Below are positions 17,208 through 26,711 of a DNA stretch of 64,000 bases, one piece after another. The stretch is taken from contig JAMFRO010000092.1 of assembly GCA_026224825.1 (NCBI GenBank), forward strand, positions 1-64,000, written 5' to 3'. Within the stretch, counting starts at the first letter, position 1, and each line of letters begins with the position of its first letter. The translations under genes were made by a program, and so were the position numbers. This DNA is from a bacterium (lineage in GTDB: Bacteria > Pseudomonadota > Alphaproteobacteria > Acetobacterales > Acetobacteraceae). Below the pieces are notes generated by a model. It had not been told where the DNA came from and ran no database searches. It saw nothing but the letters and a program-made list of their open reading frames with translations.

Positions 17208-19136
17208 TCATCTAGCCACAATAGATTGCAGTGCCGCTTCAGCTTGTCCGCAGGTGGTCCAGAGTTCAGGGACAAAATGGCAAAGCATCAGCAGATGAGA
17301 ATGCAGCCGCTCCGCTTCTTCGCCAGCGATGTCCTGAAACGCCCACTCGGTTATGAAATTTCCCACGCACTCGCACCATTCCGTCAGCACCGACCGGCTA
17401 GCACACGCCATCAGAGCAACCCGAAACGCCGCGTCTGCATCGAGCTCATGGGAATAATTCAAACGATAATTTCGTAGAACTATGAAAAGCGCGTCGGCGA
17501 GCTTGCGATGGCGATTGCTTGCGGCAGTGACTGCGAGGCCAAGCAAATACGAATGCACTTGCTGGTCGCCGTCTCCGACCTGCAAGTAGTAGTTGGCTCG
17601 ATCAAGAGCCGTCGCGGCGAGATCGAGAACATCCTCCGGAAGTTGGAAAAAGAGCGCTATATTCGCCATTTTAGAAAATGCGGCAGCCAGAGGCTCGGAT
17701 TGCGCGAGGTCTGCACGAATAGCTTCCAGATCAGTCTCAGGCAAGTCCCTTAGAGATTTGACACCGCCTTCCAAGGGCCCTGGCATGAAGCATTGTGGCA
17801 CGTTGACCTGCTGACGCAAGCTTCCGGGCGCATCGTCGAGCAGCAATGTCCCCCAGCCACATTCCTCGACGAACTGGGCGTTGGCTTGTGCCGCCGCCAA
17901 AACACGCCCACCCAGCTCATTTCTGAGTTGGCTAGGTAGCATCATCTCTGCCATCCAGCGCGGCTCTTCACGCGAATCGACATAGCACTGAAGAACAAAT
18001 GCCTGAGAGCTTCTGGCATGCGCCCACCGCAAAAACTCCTTGGCATCGCTGATATATTGAGCAACGCATTGAGCGAAGATAGTTGCGTGTGCAATTGCCA
18101 CCAATCTCCGCCGCCACGGCGGTTGTTTCACCAATATTCTGGCGTGAGCCATTTCACCGTAGACAAACGTTATTAGCGTAGAGAGCAAGTTGTAGGGAAG
18201 AACGGTCGCGACCGGTTGAGCCTCGACAAACCGTTCGATCATACGGCGGAGCGAGCCCCGAAGGGATGAATTCGATTGAGCAAGCGTAAACCCGGTTTCA
18301 ATTGCGGAAGCGAGCGAAAGTATATCCCCGGTCGTCGCGAGCTCAGTCCAAACCGCTTCAATTTGTACTAATGGCGGCACATAAAAGGAAATCACAGAAC
18401 TAATTCGATTGTGTGACCCCAGCCGTAGACCCTCGCGATAGCCTTGCGAACCATGCCACGCTACGAGCCTCTGGATATGCTGATCCATTCCATCTGCGAT
18501 GTAGGTATCAAATTCTTGCTCGGCTTTCCACTCCCCTGCAAGCCGTTCGTAATAAGTTCCCGAGTGTGGTATCATGGTCGAAATTTCTACACCTCCCCGA
18601 TCCAAGCTGTCGCCAATTATGTCGCGCTGGGATGTCGGGGTAAGTTTAAAATCATCGTGGATTTCACTATGTTCATCGTCGCTTGGCACGTGAGCGCTAA
18701 GGAGTGCTTCCCATTTCTTGCGATCGTATGTCGGCAGGCCGACACGAGTGGCTTCGTGACGAAACACGTTCAGGCGGATTGCTTTGGTAGGGGACAGCAG
18801 TGCCAGATGTACGACGGCGGCACGCTGCTCACCGCGGGACAGTACGATACGCTGCGGGTTTTGGCTTGCATCAAACGTAACCTCCCAGCTCTCGCCGAAT
18901 TGATCGACAACAAGCGGAGGCTTTTTTCTTTTATTGAACGCTCGTCGTACAGCAGGAAACAGCTCCGTGCGCTGGAACGACACGCCAATTCCTCCGAGAG
19001 ATACGACGGCATCGACTGTCAATCCATATTCGGCCATGAAGGACGGATCGGATATGAGAGCTTGCTTAATGGTATCTGGAAAGACTTCCATCGTCATAAT
19101 CGCACGGGACGTACGAAAGTGGTCTACGCCAGACAT
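17208..19136 (-). CDS. Unknown 642-aa protein coupled to the HNH-repeat-PIN protein
   Basis: No family is recognised. It is a large soluble protein with no signal peptide or membrane segment. The middle (about 270-420) is rich in helical segments, and the C-terminal third (ALDRANYYLQVGDGDQQVHSYLLGLAVTAASNRHRKLADALF) looks like helical repeats. There is no Walker motif and no clear nuclease motif. Its ATG overlaps the stop of the upstream gene as TAATG, so the two are almost certainly made together. It faces the relaxase gene, converging on it, and is markedly less GC-rich than the ICE backbone, as expected of cargo. Confidence 0.75.
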   Translation of the reverse strand: MSGVDHFRTSRAIMTMEVFPDTIKQALISDPSFMAEYGLTVDAVVSLGGIGVSFQRTELFPAVRRAFNKRKKPPLVVDQFGESWEVTFDASQNPQRIVLSRGEQRAAVVHLALLSPTKAIRLNVFRHEATRVGLPTYDRKKWEALLSAHVPSDDEHSEIHDDFKLTPTSQRDIIGDSLDRGGVEISTMIPHSGTYYERLAGEWKAEQEFDTYIADGMDQHIQRLVAWHGSQGYREGLRLGSHNRISSVISFYVPPLVQIEAVWTELATTGDILSLASAIETGFTLAQSNSSLRGSLRRMIERFVEAQPVATVLPYNLLSTLITFVYGEMAHARILVKQPPWRRRLVAIAHATIFAQCVAQYISDAKEFLRWAHARSSQAFVLQCYVDSREEPRWMAEMMLPSQLRNELGGRVLAAAQANAQFVEECGWGTLLLDDAPGSLRQQVNVPQCFMPGPLEGGVKSLRDLPETDLEAIRADLAQSEPLAAAFSKMANIALFFQLPEDVLDLAATALDRANYYLQVGDGDQQVHSYLLGLAVTAASNRHRKLADALFIVLRNYRLNYSHELDADAAFRVALMACASRSVLTEWCECVGNFITEWAFQDIAGEEAERLHSHLLMLCHFVPELWTTCGQAEAALQSIVAR

Positions 19137-22100
19137 TAGGCCTCCGGTACTGTATCAAGTGGCCGGGCAGCGTGGGTCACCAACAGGCGATATTTATCGA
19201 GCAGCCAGGAAAACGCCTCTGGCTGGGTGTCTCGCATGTTTTTAAGTAAGGCGCCGTCAAGCCAAGATAGAAAGCTCGATTTCTTATCCGAATCCATCTC
19301 AGTAAGAATTGGAGTCAATTGGAATATCTGGGCTGCGTAAGCGTGAAGGGCAAAATTGTTTTCGTTTCCTGGAACAGCCGACGCAGCGAAACCTCGAATA
19401 TCCAGTAGCGTGATAAGCCAGTTCGAGCAAGCTTGAGCCTTTATCGTATCTGTTGTCGAAGACCAAATTGCGCGGATCGCCCGAGTCACTGCATGGAGGC
19501 TATTTTGTAACCATGGGATTTCTGTAGGAAGTTGTAACATTTTACCCATTCGTGCTCGCAGAAACGACTCGCGGACTGCGCGTAGCTCGGCAGTTTCCGT
19601 TATTTGGTTTCCGATGATCCTTGAATTTCCAAGATGGAAGATCAACTCATTTTCCAGAATAGGGATAAACTGATAGCCAGCGCGGCGAAGCGTGGTGCGG
19701 TGAGAGTAATGCGCTAACGAGGTAATGATGCCACGATTTTCCAAGTCTTGCAGAATATCCAATGTGGTCATTACTAGAGTTTGGCCGTCTTTTCTGTCCA
19801 TGTTCATATGCCGGTTGATAAAACGATCATCCACGACAAAAGCGTCGATCTCTTCGGTCGTATCCAGAACTGCCAGCGTTGGATGCATTCTAATAATATC
19901 ACCATCCTTGGTTTCGCGCGACCGTGCTGCCCGTACTTTACCCGACCGAATTCCTTCAGCTATCATCCGCCTGATCGCTTCGATGGCATCTAATTGTCGG
20001 GCCCCTAAAGCCTCCAGCGCAATTAACCGGTTCGCTTCTATATCCTGGCCCTCATGGATAAACGCTTTCAGACCAGCAGCCTTAAGTTTGCCGAGCAGCC
20101 CAACGGTGTGGAGGTAGGTAACTGATAAATCATCCAGGTACAGTTCGGCACGATCGGCGATCATTGGTTCCGATGGCCATGGATGCTCATGAAGTTGCAG
20201 ATAGGTCCGCGCGACCTCTTCCTCGCCACTGGTGAGATGACCTTTCGATTGCAGCTTAGCGACAACTGCCTGGCAGCTACAAAGCACATCTGCATAATCA
20301 GTTAGGTCTGCACTTTCATCCATAAGGGATCCGATGCGAGATACTGGTGCCGAACGGACAACATATCTTGACGTACCGGCGTCTGAGGACATTTTCGTTC
20401 GAACCGTGGTCAGCAGGTCAGCCAAGTCACCGCCGACTTCGAGTTCGAGCATTTGATTACGAGCTGCAGGAGATGCGAGTACATGCAACGCTTTTGTTGC
20501 GATCAAATTCCTCAACTGATGCGCATCTTTGATTCTGCTCGGTTGATGGAAGCGAGCGCGCTGTCGCTCATGAAACAGCCAGCCGAGGGTATTGTTTGGA
20601 ATCACGACATTGGCATATGTTGAAAGAACTGTTTCTAAAAGATCTAGGCGTTCAAGCGTGACGATCGCACCAAGATCAAGAGCAAGGCGGTCCGGCCGTG
20701 GAAATGTAAAATTAGGCCGACCACCGCTGTAACTGTAAACAATGGCGCGACGGCGTACATCGGGTTCGTCGGTATTTGATAGCGCCGACATTAAAACAAA
20801 ATCTAAAAATGAACGATTTAAGAGATGAGCTGCTCCACACATGGGGAGCTGACCGTCTCGAAGCTGCTGCCGAACTGTTGACTCGCGGTTGTCCCAGTCC
20901 GGTTTGTTCTCAATCAATTCCTTGAGCGACATCGATTTCAGTGGGCCGTCATTCTTCGAAAGTGCCGCGGCCGACGAGAGCCATTGACCCGTCGTCGCAT
21001 TCTGTTCCCAACCGGCTCTTGCTGCGTGAAAATATGCCGCGGCCAGGATGTTAGGATTGTCTGCCGCTATCGATGCTGCCATCGTCACGAGATCACGGGC
21101 ATGGGGCGCATTTACGGTTTCGGCCAACTGGCCAGCCATAAGAAGCTCCTCCGGGGTGCGTTGGTCACGATGTTGCCACTCAGATGAAGTATACAAGATA
21201 AGATCGTCCCAGTCGCCCGATGATATCGCAATATTCATCCGTAGAGCACGATCGTTGATATCGTCGCGGGCGTCGGATAGCTCTTGCAAAATCGAACGAG
21301 CCGCGTTGAAATGCCCTTCGCGATAAAGTGACCAAGCCCAGAATCCCTTCATTTCCGCGGACTGGTTCACTATATCAAGATGGCCACTCAAAAATGCGTG
21401 CAATTTTTCGTAGTCGTCGGCGACTGTAAGTGCGATTGCGATACGCACCGCATCTTCGAGAGAGCCGGTACGAGAAAAGAGTTCCTCAGAATAGGGGAGC
21501 ATATCTCGCCATGCCCCCTGCTCTTGCAGGCAGACCACAAGATTCGCGAGATCTCGAAGGTGCTTTGTCTTTTCATACATTTCGCGGCGTCCAGCCGAGG
21601 CGTCCTGCCCGCCAAGCTGTACGATTGTATACCGCAATGATTCTTGTCTGCCGTCAATTAGACCGTCCGCAACTCCTTGGGCGAACAGCCGATTTGCCTT
21701 ATCGATCGAGCCACTACGCGCCAATAATTCAATCTCGATCGACAGCATCGATCCTGCTTGTAGATGTTTGTGCAATTGCTCTTTGTGGCGAGCAAGGTAT
21801 TCGGCGGCAGCGCGCGGGTTGTCCTGTGCAAACACCAATGAGAAGCGTGCGAACGCTTCATCGGTCGATCCACCTCCCGAAATGGCAATATTCTGCTCGA
21901 TCTGTCGCTCGATGGCTGCTAAGTCCAGTTTGATACCAAACTGAATCGCAAAATTGATGCGGCGAAGGGATTGAGCTGGATCGCGCAGGCTGGCGCGTAG
22001 TTCATCCATGCCCAAATCACCATCGCGAGGATCACGTAATTTAAGCCATAGAGTAAAATCTGAAGCTTGATTGGACGCGGTGGTACTTGCAATCGACTGC

Positions 22101-23224
22101 GCAAAGTCGGAAACCCTTGAGAACAACTCCCCCGCTCGCCGGCGTGCAGTCAGGGCCGCGTTATCCGATGCCAACGGAAAAGTTTTTGCTTCGAACGGAA
22201 CTTCAGTCAGAAGCCCCGTCCGAAGATCACTGGGCACAGCTTGGACAAGATTCGTCATCGCCACTACGTGCAGTAGAGCGGGAGTATTGCAAAACTCCTC
22301 CTCACTTACTTTAGCACTCCATTTAAAGGCACGGTCCCAATCTTCGGTTATCAGTGCATGCGTAAGAAGGTGATATTTGCCGTCGGAATCAAAATCGTTG
22401 AAAGCAAAACCGGTTCGATCAAGCCAAACCAGAGCTTCTTGTGCCCCCTCGTGATTGGCTACAATCCGAAATGCCGCCGATTTGGCCGGCGGTATGGCGT
22501 GCATCGCCAATAGCGCCAAAGCGCCAGATTTGTCTTTAGCCGAGATGAGGAATGCCTCGGCGATGTCTGCGTCCTCTGTCGGCGCTAATTTTTTGGCAGT
22601 GTCGAGAAGCTCTCTCGCATACGCCGAATGGCTGCCCAGCGATAGCAGCCGCGCACACCAAGCCAGTGCTCGAGCACGAACCGCGTTCGATCCAGCCGAA
22701 TATTCTTCCGTGACAACCCGCTTTGCCAATTCATGCGCGGCGTCGTCGGTTGGAAAATCCGCGATAAATCGCCCTTTCCGAATTCGTTCAATTTCGGCAT
22801 TTATCAATTCGTCAGTATGACCTGTGTGGAACGCATGCAGCCGCATGACCGTTTGTGCCTGCGCTTGCGCCGCCCCTATAGCTCCCTTTTCGGATTTTGC
22901 TTCATGAGCCTTTTTCCATGCGAGGAGCTCGTCAGCGGGAAAGGTTTCCCACTGCTTGTCAACAATTGGGTGATGATGGCCGCATAGCAGAATCAAATTC
23001 GACTCTGAATTTCGTTGCTTCTCAGTCAGCCCAGGCTTGCCACGCGGCCCATTGTCGGCAGCGGCATAGATGTGACAAATTTGCCCAACGACAGCGGGCT
23101 CGGAATAGGCGGTGGCGCCGACAACGATTTCATTGGTGCATGATGGTTCCGCGCATTGATTGCTGCATTTTGTAAACAGAATCTTTAGGGTCGTTGTCGA
23201 ATAGTTCCTGGTTGTCTTTGCCAT
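19136..23224 (-). CDS. Giant HNH-repeat-PIN-like protein, candidate defence effector
   Basis: The protein has about 1362 residues. N-terminus: an HNH-like zinc nuclease module with C24-x4-C29, ICH51I, N76 and LC81GHHH85. Residues about 160-830 are helical TPR-like repeats. C-terminus: a PIN-like region with ALDLGAIVTLERLDLLE (about 900), LYLDDLSVTYLHTVGLL (about 1080) and FVVDDRFINRH (about 1185), carrying the spaced acidic residues of PIN RNases. Two nuclease-like ends around a repeat scaffold fit an abortive-infection effector. ATG 23224 gives MAKTTRNYS just before the HNH; longer starts to 23350 add sequence of no apparent homology. Domain calls are from motifs only. Confidence 0.7.
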   Translation of the reverse strand: MAKTTRNYSTTTLKILFTKCSNQCAEPSCTNEIVVGATAYSEPAVVGQICHIYAAADNGPRGKPGLTEKQRNSESNLILLCGHHHPIVDKQWETFPADELLAWKKAHEAKSEKGAIGAAQAQAQTVMRLHAFHTGHTDELINAEIERIRKGRFIADFPTDDAAHELAKRVVTEEYSAGSNAVRARALAWCARLLSLGSHSAYARELLDTAKKLAPTEDADIAEAFLISAKDKSGALALLAMHAIPPAKSAAFRIVANHEGAQEALVWLDRTGFAFNDFDSDGKYHLLTHALITEDWDRAFKWSAKVSEEEFCNTPALLHVVAMTNLVQAVPSDLRTGLLTEVPFEAKTFPLASDNAALTARRRAGELFSRVSDFAQSIASTTASNQASDFTLWLKLRDPRDGDLGMDELRASLRDPAQSLRRINFAIQFGIKLDLAAIERQIEQNIAISGGGSTDEAFARFSLVFAQDNPRAAAEYLARHKEQLHKHLQAGSMLSIEIELLARSGSIDKANRLFAQGVADGLIDGRQESLRYTIVQLGGQDASAGRREMYEKTKHLRDLANLVVCLQEQGAWRDMLPYSEELFSRTGSLEDAVRIAIALTVADDYEKLHAFLSGHLDIVNQSAEMKGFWAWSLYREGHFNAARSILQELSDARDDINDRALRMNIAISSGDWDDLILYTSSEWQHRDQRTPEELLMAGQLAETVNAPHARDLVTMAASIAADNPNILAAAYFHAARAGWEQNATTGQWLSSAAALSKNDGPLKSMSLKELIENKPDWDNRESTVRQQLRDGQLPMCGAAHLLNRSFLDFVLMSALSNTDEPDVRRRAIVYSYSGGRPNFTFPRPDRLALDLGAIVTLERLDLLETVLSTYANVVIPNNTLGWLFHERQRARFHQPSRIKDAHQLRNLIATKALHVLASPAARNQMLELEVGGDLADLLTTVRTKMSSDAGTSRYVVRSAPVSRIGSLMDESADLTDYADVLCSCQAVVAKLQSKGHLTSGEEEVARTYLQLHEHPWPSEPMIADRAELYLDDLSVTYLHTVGLLGKLKAAGLKAFIHEGQDIEANRLIALEALGARQLDAIEAIRRMIAEGIRSGKVRAARSRETKDGDIIRMHPTLAVLDTTEEIDAFVVDDRFINRHMNMDRKDGQTLVMTTLDILQDLENRGIITSLAHYSHRTTLRRAGYQFIPILENELIFHLGNSRIIGNQITETAELRAVRESFLRARMGKMLQLPTEIPWLQNSLHAVTRAIRAIWSSTTDTIKAQACSNWLITLLDIRGFAASAVPGNENNFALHAYAAQIFQLTPILTEMDSDKKSSFLSWLDGALLKNMRDTQPEAFSWLLDKYRLLVTHAARPLDTVPEA

Positions 23225-23414
23225 CTGAGTAGAGAGTTTGCCCAATCCGATTTTGAATGACCGTAACCGATTTATCGGTGGTGGTGAAGTCTGATTCAGC
23301 CATGCTACATGTCTTAAGCAGGGGTACGCAACATATCGCGCCGCAGTCATGGGGCTTCCTTTGGGCCACGAGACACAATTTTTAGTGCTCCCTCCGCTAA
23401 TGGTCGCTGCAGCT

Positions 23415-24000
23415 TCAACGCTGTCCCAGTGGCGCCGTCATCCAGAAATCGATGTCAACGTGGGTTGTCAGAATGACCGGCATGGCGTTCTTGTGGATCG
23501 GCTTGACATCGTTGTTGGCGTCCGTCGTCAGAATCGCAAAGAGGTCAGTTGTGACTTCCCCCTCTTTCAGTTTCCGTACCGAGGTCCATCGGGTCCAGAC
23601 ACCGGCGAAGAAAGCGAGCGGGCGTGTTTCATCGAGCGCGAACCATACGGGTGGACGTTTTCGATCAGCAAGCGGAAACGGCTCCGACTCGGCAAAAGAG
23701 GTGAACGGCACAATGCAGCGATGCTCGGCGGTCATCCAACGCCGCCAATAGGAGGCGGTGGGATTCCTGATGTTTGTCCAACCGGCATCCGTCTTTTTGC
23801 CCTTCAGCAGATTTGGTGGCGTTGGCGTGCCCCAGCGTGCCATGGTCAGTTCCCGGCCTTCCGGATGGTTGCGCACGATCTGTGCCGCATAGTCCGAGAA
23901 AATGCCCGACAGGGGGGAAGGTTGCCCGTGCGGTCGCGCATGGCACCAGCGATTTCCTTGATCGCCTGCTGCCCTTGGTCTCGGAATAGAGGTTGCACAT
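23415..24000 (-). pseudogene. SRAP (YedK/HMCES-like) protein, two frameshifts
   Basis: Reading on the minus strand from 24000, MCNLYSETKG has the catalytic Cys2 of SRAP proteins. The sequence continues in a second frame (QQAIKEIAGAMRDRTGNLPP) and a third (NHPEGRELTMARWGTPTPP, then PIHKNAMPVIL with the active-site histidine). The two single-base losses lie near 23970 and in the G run at 23912-23917. SRAP proteins crosslink abasic sites in single-stranded DNA and are common ICE passengers. The intact C-terminal frame runs 23876-23415. Confidence 0.75.
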
Positions 24001-24127
24001 ACCCGCTGGCCCTAGCGCCACATGTTGCGCAAACGTGCAGCGACATCCGCCTTGAGGCCCTGGCCCGATGGCTGGGTCGCGTCGGATGCTGCGATCGGCC
24101 AGGTAAGTGCTTCTAATAGCCGATATC

Positions 24128-24914
24128 TTCGATACCTTCATTGCCACGCTAGGCGATACGCATCTTGAACCAGATCTGTAGGAACTGCTTTGGGGTACGG
24201 TTAACCTGTTCCATCGCGCTGCCGACTAGGTAGAGCGCGATCTCGACAAGAATGAGTAGGCGCAGAAACACAGCCAGAAGGAGCAGGACGGCTCTGAGGT
24301 GAAATCGGGCGAGCTGAAGCACCTCACGGCGGAGGGTCAGACGCTGATCGAGCGCCGGGACGCCATGGAGTTCTTCCGCGACCAGGCGGCGGAGCTATTC
24401 GAGCGCCATACCGGTTTGACCTGGCGGCCGCGGTCCGGATCGATGGCCAATCGCAGAGCGCTTACCGCGTTGATGATCGATAGCCGGGATTTTATCGCAG
24501 CCCGGCACCATGCAAAGGCCGAGACGCTGATGCCCGTTGGATCGAAGATTGCCTTTACGGGGGGACAGTAGTTCAACGACCACGAGATCATTTGGCGGCA
24601 ACTCGACCGGGTTCACGGCAAGCATCCGGATATGGTGCTGCTGCATGGAGGAAGTCCGAGGGCGCGGAGCGAATACTGCTACCTGGGCTGAGAACCGCAA
24701 AGTTGTCTAGATTGCCGACAAGCCGGATTGGATCAAGCACGTAAAGGCCGCACCGTTCAAGCGGAATGACGGCATTTTGGAGGTGTTGCCAATTGGCGTA
24801 ATTCTTTTCCCTGGTACCGGGATTCAAGACAATCTCGCGGACAAGGCGCGTCGTCTTGGTCTCCCGTTGTGGAAATTCAATGGAAGAGCGGGAGAAGGCC
24901 GCGAAAACCGCTAA
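24128..24914 (+). pseudogene. DUF2493 ICE protein, heavily decayed
   Basis: Recognisable family sequence runs across the region: EQDGSEVKSGELKHLTAEG, ERRDAMEFFRDQAAELFERHTG, ALTALMIDSRDFIAARHHAKAETLMPVG-IAFTGG, HPDMVLLHGGSP, and FKRNDGILEVLPIGVILFPGTGIQDNLADKARRLGLP. There are in-frame stops at 24179, 24227, 24257 and 24569 and at least one frameshift near 24650. DUF2493 proteins are SLOG-like nucleotide-binding proteins carried by many of these ICEs. Its 5' end is not defined. Confidence 0.7.
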
Positions 24915-25001
24915 GTTAAGCGATTTGGGCGCTGAGATGGTTGTTTGGCTCTGAGTGGTCGAATGTACTCATGCGAAGAATTCAATGTGGTGTCGTGCTG
25001 T

Positions 25002-25916
25002 TTAGATGTCGAAGGAGTGTGGTCGTTTCACAAGTTCTGCCGCGCTTTGCGTCAATAAATGCGCCGTACCAAATGGTGGTACGTAAATCTCGGACGGTTC
25101 CCATCTTGGCGCTTCGATAAGCCGGAAGAATGCCCCCTCCGCAGCCTCGCCCTGCTTTGCGAAATCCCATCCATATTGTGCACAAAGCATGACGAAACAC
25201 GCGGCAACAGCGTTTAATGCGTGTTCGAGCTTTGCCTCGGTGAAATGTCTCTCCCGATCATGCTTAATAGCATTGTAGGCATCAAACCAAGGTAGGTGCT
25301 GTTTCTCTCCAGGTTTCATCGGCTTCCATTTTCTAAAAGGAACTCTTGGTTGAAGCCACGGGTACCAGGACATCGCAACTCGGTATTCTCCCAGTCTCAT
25401 AACTGGAGCCAATTTGACGTAGTCGTGTCGATCTTTCCCTCTTTGACCATTGGCGGCCAGAACATTTTTCCAATGAGCTTCGACTTCGGTACAAGCGATT
25501 ATAATGATATTACGGATTGTGTGGCCATAAGTCCCAAAATTCGCTTTTTTCGGGTGAACTGCTTGGCAAATTTCCTGTAACCCCTGGATCAAAGCATGGA
25601 GTTGCCCGGTACTCGTTGTGCGGACATTGTGGGCAGTTCGGCTTTTGTCAGGGTTAACGCCTGGACTACATTCCACGAGTGTGCTGAAGGGGCGTGCCAT
25701 GCGGGGATAGTACTCGCCAGGGCCGAGGGTGAGTTTGTGAAATTGACTCCCTGGAAAGCGTTTGTGCAATGTGGTCAAAATGTCTTCCCCAGAATCTGGT
25801 AAATGAGTGCCGATGGGTGTTTGCATGATGCCTTGATATGCGACATCTTCCGCAACGGCCCAAAAGTCTTCATAGAGGGTGAAGCCGTCGCGAACGGTTC
25901 GCACATAGTAGTCCAT
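25002..25916 (-). CDS. HEPN-like protein, third gene of the MBL-membrane operon
   Basis: The 304-aa protein is not assigned to a named family. Its central to C-terminal part has two helices typical of HEPN-like proteins: RNIIIIACTEVEAHWKNVL and WFDAYNAIKHDRERHFTEAKLEHALNAVAACFVML, with an N-x-IKH-x-R motif where HEPN RNases place catalytic arginine and histidine. Its ATG overlaps the upstream stop by one base (TAATG); longer starts to 25988 would run into the membrane-protein gene. Likely a soluble effector or sensor working with its two co-translated partners. HEPN assignment is by motif and is tentative. Confidence 0.6.
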   Translation of the reverse strand: MDYYVRTVRDGFTLYEDFWAVAEDVAYQGIMQTPIGTHLPDSGEDILTTLHKRFPGSQFHKLTLGPGEYYPRMARPFSTLVECSPGVNPDKSRTAHNVRTTSTGQLHALIQGLQEICQAVHPKKANFGTYGHTIRNIIIIACTEVEAHWKNVLAANGQRGKDRHDYVKLAPVMRLGEYRVAMSWYPWLQPRVPFRKWKPMKPGEKQHLPWFDAYNAIKHDRERHFTEAKLEHALNAVAACFVMLCAQYGWDFAKQGEAAEGAFFRLIEAPRWEPSEIYVPPFGTAHLLTQSAAELVKRPHSFDI

Positions 25917-26710
25917 TATACCGTACCCTCTTTCTCTTGGGTGTTCTTTACTGCACGTGGTTTCCTCGGTTTCTGTGCCGTTTCGCACTGCGCGAGAAAC
26001 CGTTGTGCATAAGCAAGTGACGCATCTTCGACAAATTCAGAACGAATAACAAGAACCCAGCTCGTGAGGCCAAGCAATAATAAGAAGTCTAAGACGGCGT
26101 CCGCACCCATTCTGTCATGGTTTTTGCAATTCATTGTAAGATACAAGTTGAAAAACAACGCAATAACAATCAAGGTAAGCGCGACAGGCTTTAATCCTAA
26201 TAGATTGCGCCGAAATCCATATGCGATGTTTTCGTTCAACAACATCGATGATTTGGCATTGTGTCGAGTATGTTCAAGAAGCCAATCCACTGCGGATCGC
26301 AATTTTTGATTTGCCAAAGTAGGGTTGGATACCTCAAAATTTTCGTCGGGGATGTCTATGCCATGGCTTTTCAAATATTTGTGGTATCTGGCTTTAGTGT
26401 CGGGTGGAATAACTGCGTTGCCGTGACTCAGAAGGGTAGCAGAGCGCGCCCTCCCGACGCGGTCCCCGAGGCGCTTTTCGGTTCTCCTACCGAAATAGCG
26501 TACGACCTGGGCTAACAAAAAAACTAATCCTGCTCCCACTACAAGCGATGTGATGCCCCCAAGAAGTGTCCAAACTTGGGGGAGACCAAGGGCAAGGACG
26601 GCGAAAAGTGGCAGTAAGCAGAGAAAGGCAGGATATAGACGAGCATTTCGATCATATCTGTCAAGGCCACTCGCTTTCAGAATATTGTCCCAGTCGCTCA
26701 TGTTCGGCAT
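25916..26710 (-). CDS. Membrane protein with four predicted TM segments
   Basis: The 264-aa protein has hydrophobic segments LYPAFLCLLPLFAVLALGL, LLGGITSLVVGAGLVFLLAQVV, LKPVALTLIVIALFFNLYL and AVLDFLLLLGLTSWVLVI, with a soluble loop of about 100 residues between pairs two and three and a basic C-terminal tail. It starts one base after the MBL gene stops and its stop overlaps the next start. In defence operons such a protein would be the membrane-damaging effector or the anchor of the complex. No named family recognised. Confidence 0.7.
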   Translation of the reverse strand: MPNMSDWDNILKASGLDRYDRNARLYPAFLCLLPLFAVLALGLPQVWTLLGGITSLVVGAGLVFLLAQVVRYFGRRTEKRLGDRVGRARSATLLSHGNAVIPPDTKARYHKYLKSHGIDIPDENFEVSNPTLANQKLRSAVDWLLEHTRHNAKSSMLLNENIAYGFRRNLLGLKPVALTLIVIALFFNLYLTMNCKNHDRMGADAVLDFLLLLGLTSWVLVIRSEFVEDASLAYAQRFLAQCETAQKPRKPRAVKNTQEKEGTV

Positions 26711-26711
26711 A

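Noticed and set aside
23130..23303. Minus-strand frame MAESDFTTTDKSVTVIQNRIG overlapping the start of the HNH-repeat gene
   Set aside because: It overlaps the conserved HNH codons in another frame and lacks a ribosome binding site; treated as chance.
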